From Paralvinella palmiformis (Eukaryota > Annelida > Polychaeta > Terebellida > Alvinellidae), in contig JAODUP010000918.1 of assembly GCA_025642065.1 (NCBI GenBank), forward strand, positions 51,001-115,000: a stretch of 64,000 nt of DNA. The letters are read 5' to 3'. The first letter of the stretch is position 1. Every line of letters begins with the position of its first letter. Shown piece by piece: positions 45,377 to 58,721 of this stretch. The translations under genes were made by a program, and so were the position numbers. Under the pieces are notes generated by a model. The model was given only the letters and a program-made list of their open reading frames with translations. It was not told the origin of the DNA and ran no database searches.

Positions 45377-47856
45377 ATGGTGTATATCATGGTCTTTCTT
45401 TACCTTGGTGTTGTTTGTCATGTCAGAGGTCACGATGTTCGCTTTTTACTTACTGCCATCAATGACGGCACGTATACCTCGGATATCTACCTCACTATGA
45501 CGTCTCTGGAGGAAGGTGTTGCTGACGTCATAATTCATATGCCCCGGAAACCTGATGCTTATTTAATGAAGACAATTGTATTGTACGGTCAGTGGACCAA
45601 CGTGACCCTACCACCTCACATCAGGCTGAAGGATTATGATAAACGAGATTACGGTAGGTACAATGATATTAATGCAGTATTGTTAATTATTAATAATTGT
45701 TGGCGCTAGTCTTTGCAAATTAGCAACTAATAAACATTTCTGTAAAGAATAGATTCAACGCGAATCAACGATGATGTTAAATTAATTGTTACATTAAATT
45801 CTAGATGTTGAATGTAGTTTTCTGTGCTATATCTGATATATCATACTGAGATTAACATGGGAAAAACGGAAATAAAACTAGCGAATGTTTGGCTTTTATC
45901 CAATTCAGGTATCGAAGTTATTGCCACGGCGCCTATAGCGTTACATCTGATGGAGCCAGATGAATGTGGTGGACAGAGTACACAGATTCTACCCACATCT
46001 GGCTTGGATACACATTATATTCTACAGAGTTGGGGTAATTGCTCTACAAATACAAATCTAACAACGACGGTGTCCATCACAGCCTCAAAAAACCAAACGG
46101 AAGTCACGATTTGTCTATCTGCTGAAAACAACATGGCTAAATTGATATGGGTTGATAATGTGACTTATACCGCTGGCGAGACATTCCATGCTATGCTAGA
46201 TTCCCTTCAAAATCTGGTGCTTGATTGTCAGTGTGAGGTCTTTCGAATCGACATCAATGGTTCGGCTCCAGTTGCAGTGTTTTATGTTCAGAATGATGGA
46301 TTTCCAAGACAGGTTCTACCAGTTATCAGATGGGGCAAACACTATATATTATGTTCGATGTCCCAAACATCAGATACTCTTCAAATAACAGGTTTGTATG
46401 TAGAGAATGCACATTAATCCAAACATGTACATTTATTTTTACACGTTATCCCCTTTATAAGTCTTCCTCTATACTTCAGCTATTTGAATACAGAATGTGC
46501 CTTTTAAGCAATGAAATATTCTTTCCTTAATGAGAGTAGTTCTTTGAAAGCAGTTTGATAGTAAAAATGTTTTAGTTTATTTTGGTACTTTTAATCCTGT
46601 TGCCGTTTTCTTTCTTTTTCTTCACAGCCGCTGAAGATGATACACGTGTTCTTCTAACGAGGCACTCTCAGACGTCGACCTTCAATATATCCATTTACCG
46701 TATGCTTGAAGTTGAATTGCCTGCTGGAGATTTAACTATCGTAAAGTCAAGTAAGCCAGTAATGGTGCTACAACACACTGCGAGACATTGCATCGATACA
46801 GGTGAAAGGCCAAGTCCATCTTCAACAGCCACCGTTAATGTAATGCCACCATTAAAAGAAACCACCTACAAATACATACTGAGTCCATTAGGCCAAGACA
46901 AAGATACCATAGTTACTATTAATATGGTTATGAAAGGTAAACGTATCGACAAAGTGTTCTTGAATAATATTTCTCTATCCAGTCAGAGCAATAACGTGCT
47001 AAACATTACATTATATGGATCATCTGGACAGTTCAGGTTGTACAGACTAAAGTTATTGGCCACTTCAGGTAAGATGGAATGCCAAACGGGTGGGTTTCTC
47101 ATCTTTTCGCAGACTAATCCTTTCATTCATATACAGCCGAACATGGAAAACAATAATACTTCTGAAGTTAAATCGACGTCATGGGGCGATAGTTTATCAA
47201 ACGGTAGCACGGTTGAGATTAATGGGACACAATTTATATCAAATATACATAGCAGAATCTCTACCCATGATAGATTAATAATATTAACTACACCCTCCAT
47301 TATCTCAAAATCGCCAATTTATGACTTAAGTAGGCCAGTTGTAACACTGTCATCAGATGATCCTGAGTACAGTTCATCGTCAAGTTCTACAATTAACCGA
47401 AAGTTGAACAGAAAGCACCCGAAAAACCACCTAAACGACATCTTGAAACATGGATCTAGTCAAGTTACCGACACATATAGAGCTTCATCGAACCTTCAAG
47501 CCTCCGATATTCCATTTGTGGTTAAGGAAGATAAATCCAGACACGACATAAACTTTCACGAGACGGAGGCGGACAATATTTGGTTTGTGCATAGAGATGA
47601 CGGTTCAAGTCTGGATATAACGGTTATAGCTGTGATATTATCGTTAGCTTCAGCTGTCATTCTCGTTATTGTTGTCATATTTGGTTTCCTGATGGCCGAA
47701 CGCTGGTGTCGAAGAGATAGGCTAACAATTTCTAAATTGTTGTTGAGCCTACGTCGAATCAGCTACAATAGAAGAAAAATAGAAGACAGCAGACCATTGA
47801 TTCAAGACAACTTTGAGATGTTGGAAGAGGATTACGATGTTGAAGTGTCTCCATGA
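45377..47856 (+). CDS. Membrane-anchored IgGFc-binding-domain protein (3 coding exons)
   Basis: Coding exons 45377-45653, 45909-46391 and 46628-47856 (introns 255 and 236 bp, GT-AG, phase 1 both) give 662 aa. Residues 1-18 are a signal peptide (MVYIMVFLYLGVVCHVRG). The ectodomain shows IgGFc-binding N-terminal-domain landmarks: a beta-rich start, IEVIATAPIALHLMEPDECG, LPTSGLDTHYIL, LEVELPAGDLTIVKSSKPVM and a PPL..TYKYILSPLG repeat-like motif, with about a dozen N-glycosylation sequons and scattered Cys. A Ser/Thr-rich stalk (about 500-580) follows, then a TM helix ITVIAVILSLASAVILVIVV (about 582-606) and a 55-residue basic tail with DSRPLI, a DxxxLI dileucine-type sorting signal. Mucus IgGFc-binding proteins are much longer and carry vWD domains, absent here. 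Likely a surface or endosomal recognition or adhesion protein (inferred). Confidence 0.88.
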
Positions 47857-47901
47857 GAGAACATGATCTTCCGCTCGTATTAGGGATCATAGCCTTCCTT
47901 A

Positions 47902-47903
47902 TA

Positions 47904-47968
<65 letters not shown>
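47902..47968. repeat. (TA)n in the predicted 3' UTR
   Basis: A TA/AT run of about 65 bp between stop codon and poly(A) signal; as RNA it would fold into an AU hairpin. Confidence 0.95.
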
Positions 47969-47970
<2 letters not shown>

Positions 47971-47979
47971 ATCCTTTTT

Positions 47980-47985
47980 AATAAA
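47980..47985 (+). promoter_or_regulatory. Poly(A) signal of the IgGFc-binding-like gene
   Basis: AATAAA lies about 125 bases after the stop codon, just past a long (TA)n run (47902-47968) that would be in the 3' UTR. Confidence 0.5.
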
Positions 47986-47999
47986 AACTATTTACCTGT

Positions 48000-48430
48000 A
48001 ACCTCCACAATATTAACCTTTAATAATTAGCACGACTTCAAATTCCAATGTATGTTTTATTACATAATATTATCTTTGTCATCTATGCAAGCAAAAATCT
48101 CAATATCATCATCCAATGCAGCCAGATCATTAATGGTATATTGCTTCTCAGTAATAATGATAAATATATCTTTCAAAAATTTATGTTTCAAACACTAACA
48201 GATGTTGAGCACATATAGGTGGCTGAACTAAATGCTGTAATAATAGCAAATGTTACAATTACATTTTATCATATAAAGCAATAGGGATTGAAATATTCAG
48301 GTAATATGTATATTGCTAACTGAGATTTAATACACATTACATGAAAGTTTCATTATAGGGAAATGAAATTTAAGATTAAGAAGAAATAGGAAAATATTTG
48401 TCTAAATTCATTCCTAAAATAACTATAGTT

Positions 48431-48494
<64 letters not shown>

Positions 48495-48816
48495 TTACCA
48501 AGATGGCTAATGAGTTTGACATAATATGATATATGTGATTATCAATGTGACAAATAAGAAGTAAAAACTAGACTTTGTAAAAGTTATTTTTTAAGGTAAC
48601 AAACGACCTAGTCAACAGAGTATAGATCATAATTTGTTTCCTAGGGAATTCTAGAACATAATCCTTAAATAAGATGTTCACATAAGTTTTATTCTAATAA
48701 GTAAAACATATGGAAACAATATAGATTTTTTAATGCTGCACTAATTTATTAATGTATCACTAGGACAATAAATAATGTTTTATTTATACACAGATAGATA
48801 GATAAATAAACATATA

Positions 48817-48872
<56 letters not shown>

Positions 48873-50568
48873 TCACGTGAATGATTTATTTTTAGTAATT
48901 CGATGGCGCTTATTACTCCAGATAAATATAATCAAAGCAAATATGGAATCCTGGGGTAATTTATTTAGTTAGATGTCCAGTGATGCTATACTAAGTCAAA
49001 AGAAAACGTTAGTTACAATGCAAAGGTATAATGTTTAAAATATATATAGCTGGGAATTGTAATTACTTAACTACAATTAAATATTTGGCATTCTTCTAAG
49101 CTTGGAACTTGACAAATAATCTTAAATATTTTGTCCGCTATTGATTTGTTTTCTTTTCTTTTATGGTAAGAAAAAATAGAGTACTTTTTATAAGGGCTAT
49201 TATAGAAAATAGTGTTAGATACGTGACATCCCACCGTGAGGTAAAATATATATCCTAACAGTCAACGAATTTAGTAACTCTTAGATGACGGTGTTACAAC
49301 GACAATAACGATATGTTATTCACCGGTTAAATGTATTCGAGCACCACACTGATGGTTTGCTACCAACTATATAACAACGTCGACAGTATTATAACCAAAA
49401 TGCTTCTGCATTCTTAGGGTAAGCGAAAGAAAATATATTTCAACGATATAACTTCAAGCAGAGGTTATTTGTCTTTAACGCGAAGGTACTCAAATATATC
49501 AGCAGCTAATTAGGTGATCGTGAACATTAGATTTTGCAAGACAGTAAACCTTACATAAGTATTGTTCTGGCTGTCAACATTATAGCCTGTTTGTTTAAAC
49601 TATAATACCAATAAAAATAGAAATGTATCATATTGGCACGGCAAGCAAATTTTTATTTTGTTTTATTTGAACAATTTGCTTAGAAATGAAAATATTCCGC
49701 TGACTATAATGATATTCCTGAGGGATCAATATTGTGCATATTTACTGAAATGACTTGGTATTTAGTTATTGCCCTCTCAACATAAGTACCCTAGTAACAT
49801 CTTATCATCTAGCTATAATTCATTCAGGAAACAGTGAGCTTCTCATCTTCTGACGGTCGTGGAGCGTTATGTGAAGAGTAATATTAAACCACTATTGGAT
49901 GTTTTAGTGTTAAGGTTAATGATATGAACATTGGTTCTCTACATAAGTATACGGGGTTTCTTCACCGTGATGCCACCTTAGGAAAACAACAACATTTGTG
50001 GATCATTAATTTTACGACAAAGAGTACCAAGTGATTTCCTTATCCAAAAGAAATATTTCTATTGTAGCAACTGTATAGATTTAATATCAGAATTATTGTG
50101 AAGAATATATTAAATTTATTAAATGGTACGCATATAATGGGACAAGAAAAAAGAAAAAAACATTCATTAATCACATGGATAAGTATTCAAGGTGATATGA
50201 TGATCTTATCGAGTCCCGATTGCACTCGTGCACGCAAAGTAGCAGTTATTGGTAAACAACAGGCTAGCATTTCTTGCTATTTAATGGGTGAATTTAAAGT
50301 TCATTTTTATTTCACGGGCTATAAGGATTTGTTCCGAATTCGTTTAATACAAACTCATTTGATCTGCTTACATTAAAACTTGAAACAATCGTTACGCGAC
50401 TGGAAATGATAACAGAGGGTAATGCTATGCCAATATTAAATCATGAAAGATCCATCTCCACGTCTTCTAAACATATAAATGAAAACGAAAGTTATCTTGT
50501 TTTAGAACATCAACATACATATGATGCAAAACATTCCTCCGTGCTTCATTTTGATATGTCAATAAATG

Positions 50569-50630
<62 letters not shown>

Positions 50631-51985
50631 TCATTAATTACAGTAAATATTAATTTGGTGTATAAGTGGGTTAGCGCGATTACGGGATTAAAGTGCTCGA
50701 TTATGATTATAATTACTTAATGATATCACAATTACGATCATAAATCATAATTACATTTATATAAATAACGATTGCAGTATATTATGATTACATTTACATT
50801 GTTAATAATCATGATTGCACCCTAATATGTAACTCACCGAATTATATGTATTGTACTGATATAACTATTAAATATAACAATAATGAAGATTACTGTTTCT
50901 CCCAAACTGCGGCAGCGCAATATTAATTTCGGATGAGGCCAAGCTTAAGCGATTATGTCGTCTAATCAACGTAATCAACGTATTTTTGTGCTTGCATGCG
51001 ATCACTTGCATGACATTACCTTCGTTTGCAGCGTTGCCACACAAACGACATAATCGGCCTTCTATTCAAACATATACACTGCATTAGTTCGAGTTATACC
51101 CTAATAATTAAACAAGTTATGTATTGCAACAAGATTATGATAGGGCTGCTTATGTGACAACGAATGGTTAATTGGACCAAGTATTTGTCTAGACTCAATT
51201 ACCACAACATGAACCTGTATGGTGTTAGTGCAAAGAGAGTGGTAACATAACGAACGTTTAACAAAGGTGTACCAAAGCATACACATGCTGATGGTATTAG
51301 TACACAATTCTATCGGACGGATAATGCAGAGCTTACGACAGAAACGAATACGGATGGTATAAAAGCCCCCTACTTGCGACATATTACTTGGTTTCCGGGT
51401 ATATAAAATTATAACGGCTTTGCCAAGATGGTGTAATGTTATATAAAGCTTGTTGTTAACCAGCAAGATAAGCATTGCTCGCCATTTCGTGAAAAAGTAC
51501 TAATTTCAATTTAAATAATTTATGGCTGTCGGTTTCTCCCATCGTGTTCACTAATGGCTATTCTACTTGGATATGTTAGTTATGACTTGTGAGGTTACTC
51601 ACCATTCGTTAAAATTAGAACATTCTTATAGGATAACGCAAAATTGGATTAACTAGCAGTCGCATTTTTATTTAATTCATAACGTTATATGCTATTACGC
51701 AAGAATTACTTCATATCATAGAACTAAACTGGGGGGAAAAAAACTCCTAAAGAGGAATGACTTTCAGGTTAAATAGGTCATTAAGCACATCATGTTATGT
51801 GTTTTTATGAAGATTATTTAAGACAGAGCAAATAGTCTCTCAGATGAAGAAAGTTGTGGATTGTAAGCCCCTTAGAACATTGCAAAATTGTCTTTATTGA
51901 ATCGTCTTCTGTATTTTATTCTTCCCTTTTTGTGACTGAATTAATGCAGGCCCAGTCATTCCTTTTTGGAGTACGTTATATTGCC
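48000..51985. other. Noncoding stretch with three very long (TA)n tracts
   Basis: TA tracts at 48434-48491, 48823-48869 and 50570-50628. No supported gene; frames at 50098-50376 and 51101-51475 (minus) do not look like known proteins. Confidence 0.55.
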
Positions 51986-51991
51986 TATCAA

Positions 51992-52366
51992 GCGTGGGGT
52001 CAATTCGATTTGTCAAATCCAATTCTACTCAATTCCATTTGGTCACTTTCAATTCCAATTCCACATCAAATTGATCAATTCCAATTTTATTCCAATTGGA
52101 ATTTATAAATTCCAATTCTAATTACATTTTATACTTATTCTTTTTTACCTACCACTTTTACCACGAGTAGGTACTCCGAATACCTACTCCGAGAACCTAC
52201 TTGGAATACCTACTCCGAATAGTTTATATTCCGAGTAGGATTGTCATGGAAGAAATATTTCTGGATTAAAATTAAAAATTAAAAAAGTGGTATATTATTA
52301 ATTTGTTGATTTAATTTTGTTTGTAGAAAATTCCAATTCCGTTTTTAAATAAGGAATTCCCATGTC
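51992..52366. mobile_element. MITE-like element M1, copy 2
   Basis: Same order of motifs as 37492-37835: GCGTGGGGTCAATTC at the left, AATTCCATTTGGTCA, CACATCAAATTGATCAATTCC, TACTCCGAATACCTACTCCG repeats, TATATTCCGAGTAGGATTG, and a right end GGAATTCCCATGTC. The right inverted end is more diverged than in copy 1. Confidence 0.8.
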
Positions 52367-52379
52367 TGTTGCCTATGCC

Positions 52380-53620
52380 GCGCCAGTAATTGGCAACGAT
52401 GATGCGATGTTATGGAAAGTTAAACATGCGAAGGGTATATCCATGCTAACGTTTACGACATGAAGTATAAATTGAATATAATGATTTGTGGTCCCCAAAG
52501 AGCGACAGGATACAGGAATAGCATGGCAAATTTCCTGAAATCAGGAATATAAGAAGAGGCTTGTACTAGAGCCTGGTGTTATCTAATATTATATTATCAT
52601 CTTGCTAAGTTCTCGGTGTTATAGTAATTTAATTAAAAATATTAACTAGTCCATAAATTAGGATAATCCGAAAAATAATATCGCAATATTAGGAATAAGA
52701 ATTTTAATGATATAATACTTTATTCATAATTTTTTGTCTCCAACTTTAACACCGGAAACATGTTTGCAGATGAATACCAATAATTACAATGAACGTCCGT
52801 GTAATAAAATAGCTTGTTTACATCGGCAGTTTCATAAGTCCTAATCCATACGAAGGTAAAACAGAAAAAAAGGATAACAAAACCACCTGAATGTAATGTT
52901 GTATTTCTACGTATAGCATTTATTGAAGAACTAAAATATTTTCAGTTTCCAAACTTCATGGAAGTCGAGCGAATGTAACATTACAATAAAGTAATAGCTG
53001 GTTTTATAACAAGCATGTATTACAATGGTCAGTTACGACGTCCAGCTTGTTCTTTTTCTGTTGTTCTTCCATAGAAAGCGACAGTTACAGTCTTCATACC
53101 ATCTATACACATTAGCTGTCGTTATATATTCTAACTAGTAACTCAATCGTATCCAGATATATCTCCTAAAATTAGGGAACATTGAATTGAATATATCATT
53201 TTCAACCGCCGCGTCTTGATAAAATAACAAATTAATTAATTTTATAATATAATAATAGTATTTTATGCTCTACCATGATCAATGAAAACGGAAATAAAGC
53301 ATGTGTTTTGTTTTACTTCTACATATGGATTCTTGTATATGTATATGAAGCCTGCTGTTTCATAAATATTATGAATGCGTTATTCTTTGTAATCATTATC
53401 AACCTTACACGATAATTCCTCACATAGTGAAAATTTCACTGATGGCTGATTTATACTTTAGTATTAGATAGCTTAAATACACCTAGCCCTTTAATTTCAT
53501 CAAGTTAGTTTCATACAGACATCGATACCTAAAATGTCAGTTTGAATGAAAGATGAAATCTCATTACAATTAGTACGTTGTTTACATTTATGTACAGTGG
53601 AGTAGTACAGGCATAACCCG
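52380..53620. other. Noncoding stretch
   Basis: Nothing supported; AT-rich sequence with no long microsatellite. Confidence 0.5.
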
Positions 53621-53630
53621 GCGTTTAACA

Positions 53631-54130
53631 TTATGTCATCGTGATGTCACCAACTGGTGTAATATACATCCAGCTATTATCTGGCCCTAAAACGATGTTC
53701 TGTTGTACATCGAACTGAAGGCTGGTATCTAGTAATGTTCCATTACTGATTTAAGTACACTAAGACATTAAACAGGTTAACGCCTTGTTAATACAGCCAA
53801 GGGACCTGCTTTATCAGGGGTAGCAATGTCAATGCGTTCTTTCAAATTTGCAGCATATATGGACTGAACTATACTATAAGCTAACTGAGAAGGTACACCG
53901 TATGGTTACCTTAATCTAGATGTTTCCACAAACACGAATAAACTCGAATAATCATATTGGCGGTATTATTAAACCTAGCTGATGTTTCAACACAATTGGT
54001 TGAACAAGTTCTCTAAATGAGCAAATATAATACTATATTTTCCTTTCCTTAATGTAAAGACCTAGAACTTTCCCATCTGCTCCAACTAAACGCATTCATT
54101 GATGAACTGCTCATTGTACTAATTTGTCTT
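53631..54130 (-). pseudogene. Coding-like decayed segment, family unknown
   Basis: On the minus strand two open blocks have strikingly protein-like content: 53785-53892 (PYGVPSQLAYSIVQSIYAAN, then ERIDIATPDKAGPLAVL) and 53631-53745 (NGTLLDTSLQFDVQQNIVLG, then DNSWMYITPVGDITMT and TAA). They are separated by about 40 bp with no plausible intron, and upstream frames (NEQFINECV..LEQMGKF, about 54060-54118) carry stops. This suggests a dead gene or mobile-element ORF. I do not recognise the family. Confidence 0.4.
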
Positions 54131-54139
54131 TATAGATAT

Positions 54140-55756
54140 ATATTTCTGCAACTTCTGCCCAAATCACCAAACTCTATACGAGAATTAACTTACTCTGCCG
54201 AATAAATGTCAATGAAGCTACACCTACGAATAAACCTATTTTAGAGATCTCTTTACTTGACTTATCCATTAATTCGGTCTTCGGATATTTTAGTTACTTC
54301 AGTGATGATGATTAACTTAACTGGTGAATGTTTACAGCGATGTAATTTTGTGTGTGTGCACAATCCAGTGACAAATATGAATAATAAGGTGCCAAATAAT
54401 TATCTAAAACTGTAAACCACATATCTAGCGATATCCGAATCTGTTAATCTGAATATTTCCCCAGTTTGATTCTCAAATAGTTTATGCCAAACAAAAATAA
54501 ATTAGTTGAATCTTTACGATTCACGATTAAAATGATATTCGTTTTAGTCATCAGTCTTTGATTTGGCGTTTATTAAATGTTTTTCAAAGTAAAATTGTCA
54601 GACAAAAGAAGAATGATTTATATTGATATACAATTTATTATCATGCTGTAAAATTTCAGTAGCGGTGTAATAGTGTCAAGGTATTTTTTAAAATCAATTA
54701 AATAATTGGGACTGTTGTTTTATGACTGCGATGTCTATTATATGTCTTAATTAATATAATTGTTATCAAGTTAGCATATAACTTTAGTAATGGATTAGTT
54801 GTGAACATTCAGTTCAAATGCCTAAATCAGGACACCTGTTTTACTAAATGATTCAAACGAAGTAAAAAGTAATAAGTGAATAATGGACCACATTTTTCTA
54901 TCCCTTACTGTCAGCTGCATTTCAGGATAAATATAACATTTTTAACAAACGGAATATTCATCGTTAATCTAGGCATCAATTTGGTCTGTGCAACAAGAAA
55001 GTCAAAATTTATCCAAAAAGTTGATTCCAAATGGGATGACGTTTATTTGAAAATCCAGCTTACAAATTCAGCTAAATCATTTAAATGCATTGATAAAAAG
55101 CCGTATCTCATTTATGTCAATCTGTGATCTCCGTTCCGTATTAAGATTTAAATATTTAAAATCTTGCTCGTGGATGAACTTGTATTTTGGTGGATGAGAC
55201 ACTTTTTATTGCATTTCAATTCATCACATTACCTTCGTGTCATTCCGGATTTTGTCTTAATAAGTTATAACTATAAAACATAAAGTGTAACAGTCTAATC
55301 TAATCAGAAACGCGTCTCTCCAGATCAGGCTCTCATATTATTGTTTGCATCTTGGGTTAGTTCCTTACAGGCTCGTCACATAGCAGATTTCCTCTAGCAT
55401 GCCTCAGTAATTACTTTATTGTCTGGTATGTGAAATCACGTCACCATCCTTCTAATGTAAACTTGCAGGTTAAATAACTAGCGATATGGGATGTAATTAC
55501 AAAACGGTGTGTGTGTGTGTGTGTGTGTTTGTAAACACAAAGACAAACAGATACTCACATAAACATTCACTATATTTATACACAAGATTAAAAGAGACTT
55601 TAAAGTTTGCTCCTGCCGAGGGATACTTGAGTTCTGGTCCGTATAATTAAGGGTGTACTATTTAAAAATAAATACATTTAGTGAGTAAATAAAGTACTTT
55701 TTTGTCTCGGCTTTTCATGGATGGTATCTTGAAGAAACAGATTTGGACAACATCAA

Positions 55757-55847
<91 letters not shown>

Positions 55848-56750
55848 GAGGGGTTATCTTGCTTCGGAACAGTTGTCTCCCCCTATACACCCTAACACGA
55901 GTAGGATATGTTCGCGGTATTCCAATTCATGTTCATTCAAAGTGACAAGCCTTTTAAGGGACTTGACGACTAGAGATGTGTTGCTGATTCAATAACACCA
56001 CTATGGTCAATGCTTAATGTTATGTTGTTAATGAGAAGAACACTTGAAAGAATCTATTACATTTAGAACAAAACATGGGATCCATCCTCAAATATTTTAG
56101 TTTTTGTTGTTGCTGTCGTTACTGTATTACAGAATGTTTTGGAAATTTTACTTAAGTGTAAATCGGATTTGGTAAATATAATTATTATTCTGATAGATAC
56201 GATTTCTACATTACATTAACTATAGTCTGACCTGATATTAGTGCGAGTTTAATAGTTAACAGGGAATCACCCAAGTAAGCAGCCATTGCTTATCGAATTC
56301 TAAAGCATTACAGGTCACAAGATTCGCTTATGAAGCATATTAATATAAGAATAATCAACATGTCAGATTGTATGATGTTTGATGTTTTACGAAGGCTTTT
56401 GTGCACATCTTAGGCTAAAAATAGCGAGCGATCTCCAATTGCAATGAGGCAAAGTGAAAGATGAAATACACTTCCTACACGCTGGGATGAAATTTATACA
56501 GATAGTATAGATCTGTCTGCAGAACACAATGTTTCCGGTTATACCTTGGAGATACCTAAATTATATTCCCATGTTTGTGAAGATGTTAGCAAATCAATAT
56601 TGGGGCTATTTCGTATATTGGTAATCAGTGGCGCTTGTCTTCAAAATATTTCTCATATATTTTGAGTGATATATACACTTCCACTATTATTATTGATTAA
56701 GAAAACTGTATAATTGTTTAGTAATGGCCCCTGTGAGGACCAGCTAATCG
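54140..56750. other. Noncoding stretch with (GT)n and (TA)n(GA)n
   Basis: (GT)n at 55507-55528; (TA)n 55759-55815 running into (GA)n 55816-55850. An open frame at 54876-55127 (plus, 83 codons) matches nothing known to me. Confidence 0.55.
55759..55850. repeat. (TA)n(GA)n compound microsatellite
   Basis: About 57 bp of TA followed by about 33 bp of GA. The open frame starting at 55702 is a repeat translation for most of its length. Confidence 0.95.
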
Positions 56751-56764
56751 GCTTTTCGTATGTT

Positions 56765-57195
56765 AAAAAATATGTCACCCTGGTAGGGAAGCGGTTGTGT
56801 GTAGGCTACTTACAAAGAAGCGGAATTACATATAAAAGAACCATTTTATACCACAGGTCACAGTAAGAAACACGAGCGTGTAGTTCAATAGTAAGTCAAC
56901 ACATATACGAGATAACTATTTTGACACCACAGTTTACATTCAGCAATAATTTGCTATGGTTAAAAGAAATCTATACATAGAACATTTCAACACCTCAGAT
57001 GCTGATCTTCATTCTACGTTCAAATAGCTAAATAAATCCTACGTATTCCAACCCTATGACACAGAGATACAATAGGTCCGGCTTCGCAAGGTGTTATGTC
57101 AACAGGCTGAAAATGCACGGCCTTTGTATGCCCTTTGTACGCGCGTGAACCAACAACAGCTTGTTCAACACGTGACAAGATGTACACTACCTACA
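56765..57195 (-). repeat. Dispersed repeat R3, copy 2 (inverted relative to 34 kb)
   Basis: The reverse complement aligns block by block with 34020-34390 (see that entry). It ends within about 230 bp of R2 copy 2. Confidence 0.75.
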
Positions 57196-57424
57196 AATGG
57201 AATAGTGAAGTGACTTAGCTAAAACAAAAAAAAGTTGTAATACTGTACAATGGAGTATTGCTAGCCAAGAAAGGTGTATCGCCACAATCCTGAGTAAACA
57301 CTAATATTTACTCAAGCCTAACAGCTAATTCACATACGGTTCCGTTCACCACATAGTGAACGTTCATCCGCGCCTAATTTAGCGTCCGAAGTATATGCAT
57401 CATGGTGTGGTGGGATCTATATTT

Positions 57425-57700
57425 GACGATACTGCGAATGACACGTCGGGATTATAATAACTATGCATTCAACGGTTTCCTTGTATGAGTGTATTCTAAT
57501 TATTCACAATATGGGAAAACCTCAGCCCGCAGTTTAATACCCACGGAGATGCCTGCCATGATACGAAACGCATCCAGGGGTATAAATCCACCAAACAGCC
57601 TTGTATGAATTAACAGTTCGTTTCCCCAGACCACATAAGAAGATAACAGTACAGATTCTACACGATACATAGCAAAACCAATTGAAAAGAACATGCTGCA
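57425..57700 (-). repeat. Dispersed repeat R2, copy 2, with a 64-codon open frame
   Basis: Same orientation as 32830-33112. Open frame 57500-57694 on the minus strand. A one-base indel relative to copy 1 near the C-terminal end changes the last residues and stop position, arguing against a conserved protein end. Confidence 0.7.
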
Positions 57701-58670
57701 ATAATGACATAACCTGCAGGCAGATGTATCGCTTTCGTCAAAATAATTCTTTTAATATGATTGTATTTAATTTTATATCTCACTTGATTAATCTTTTGCT
57801 TCTTCAGTGAATATGAGTTCTGCATTTGAAATAAGTGAACATATAAATGGAATTAAATGTAAAGTGATTCGTAGTGAATAAGTTTAATTATTTTAGGCGT
57901 TGTTAACTTTGTCATTCCATCATTCATGTGTACGTTTAATCGGTGAATAACAAAATCAAATTATTAATTTAAAATAAAATACAATTTAAGAAAGCGTAAT
58001 CATTATTTTTTAGTAGAAAAATACACCAATAATCGTGGTTCAAGTGACGTATCGTATTTTAATATGATGACGCAAGGTTATCCTTACATTACCACTTGAG
58101 ACAACAACTGGTTAAGTTGTAGTAAAAAAAGTAATCATTAACGATACCGAATTCCTTTTTACAAAGTAAATAACCAAATAAAATACTGCAGAATTGAATT
58201 ATTTGTCGGAGTAACACAAGCGATATTTGTTACTGACACATATTTCGAGACTTCTGAATATCAATAACTAGAACGATCATTATTATGATAGTTAGACAGT
58301 GCATTACCAGGCATTAAAACTGGTCTGTGAGTGTATATAATGCGTGGCATTAGTCATTTCTGCTCTCTCACATTCTGTTCGACTAGTCCGTGTTCATGCA
58401 CATCTTTACAGAGTCAGCTCAATATGGTTGGGATAGATTATTTAAAATCTTCTGAAACTTGTATGGGAAGCGAATTTATACATCGTTATTACTGAAGATA
58501 TTGAATCATGATTAATCGCCCAGTACCTTTCTCAATGACATACATCGTACTAAATCAAGGGTAAATACTGGCAGAAACACTGATACAAAAATGCAGAGAT
58601 AAACGCAATATTGCATGTATTATGCAAACGTATTATATGCAAACACCGTATAAAAGACACAAGGCATACA

Positions 58671-58671
<1 letters not shown>

Positions 58672-58718
<47 letters not shown>
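58672..58718. repeat. (AC)n(TA)n microsatellite
   Basis: CACA run directly followed by an ATAT run. Confidence 0.95.

Positions 58719-58721
<3 letters not shown>

Noticed and set aside
47069..47112. Intron inside exon 3 of the IgGFc-binding-like gene
   Set aside because: It is only 44 nt and not a multiple of three; removal would shift out of the frame that encodes a clear transmembrane helix and tail. Kept as a finding for testing, not annotated.
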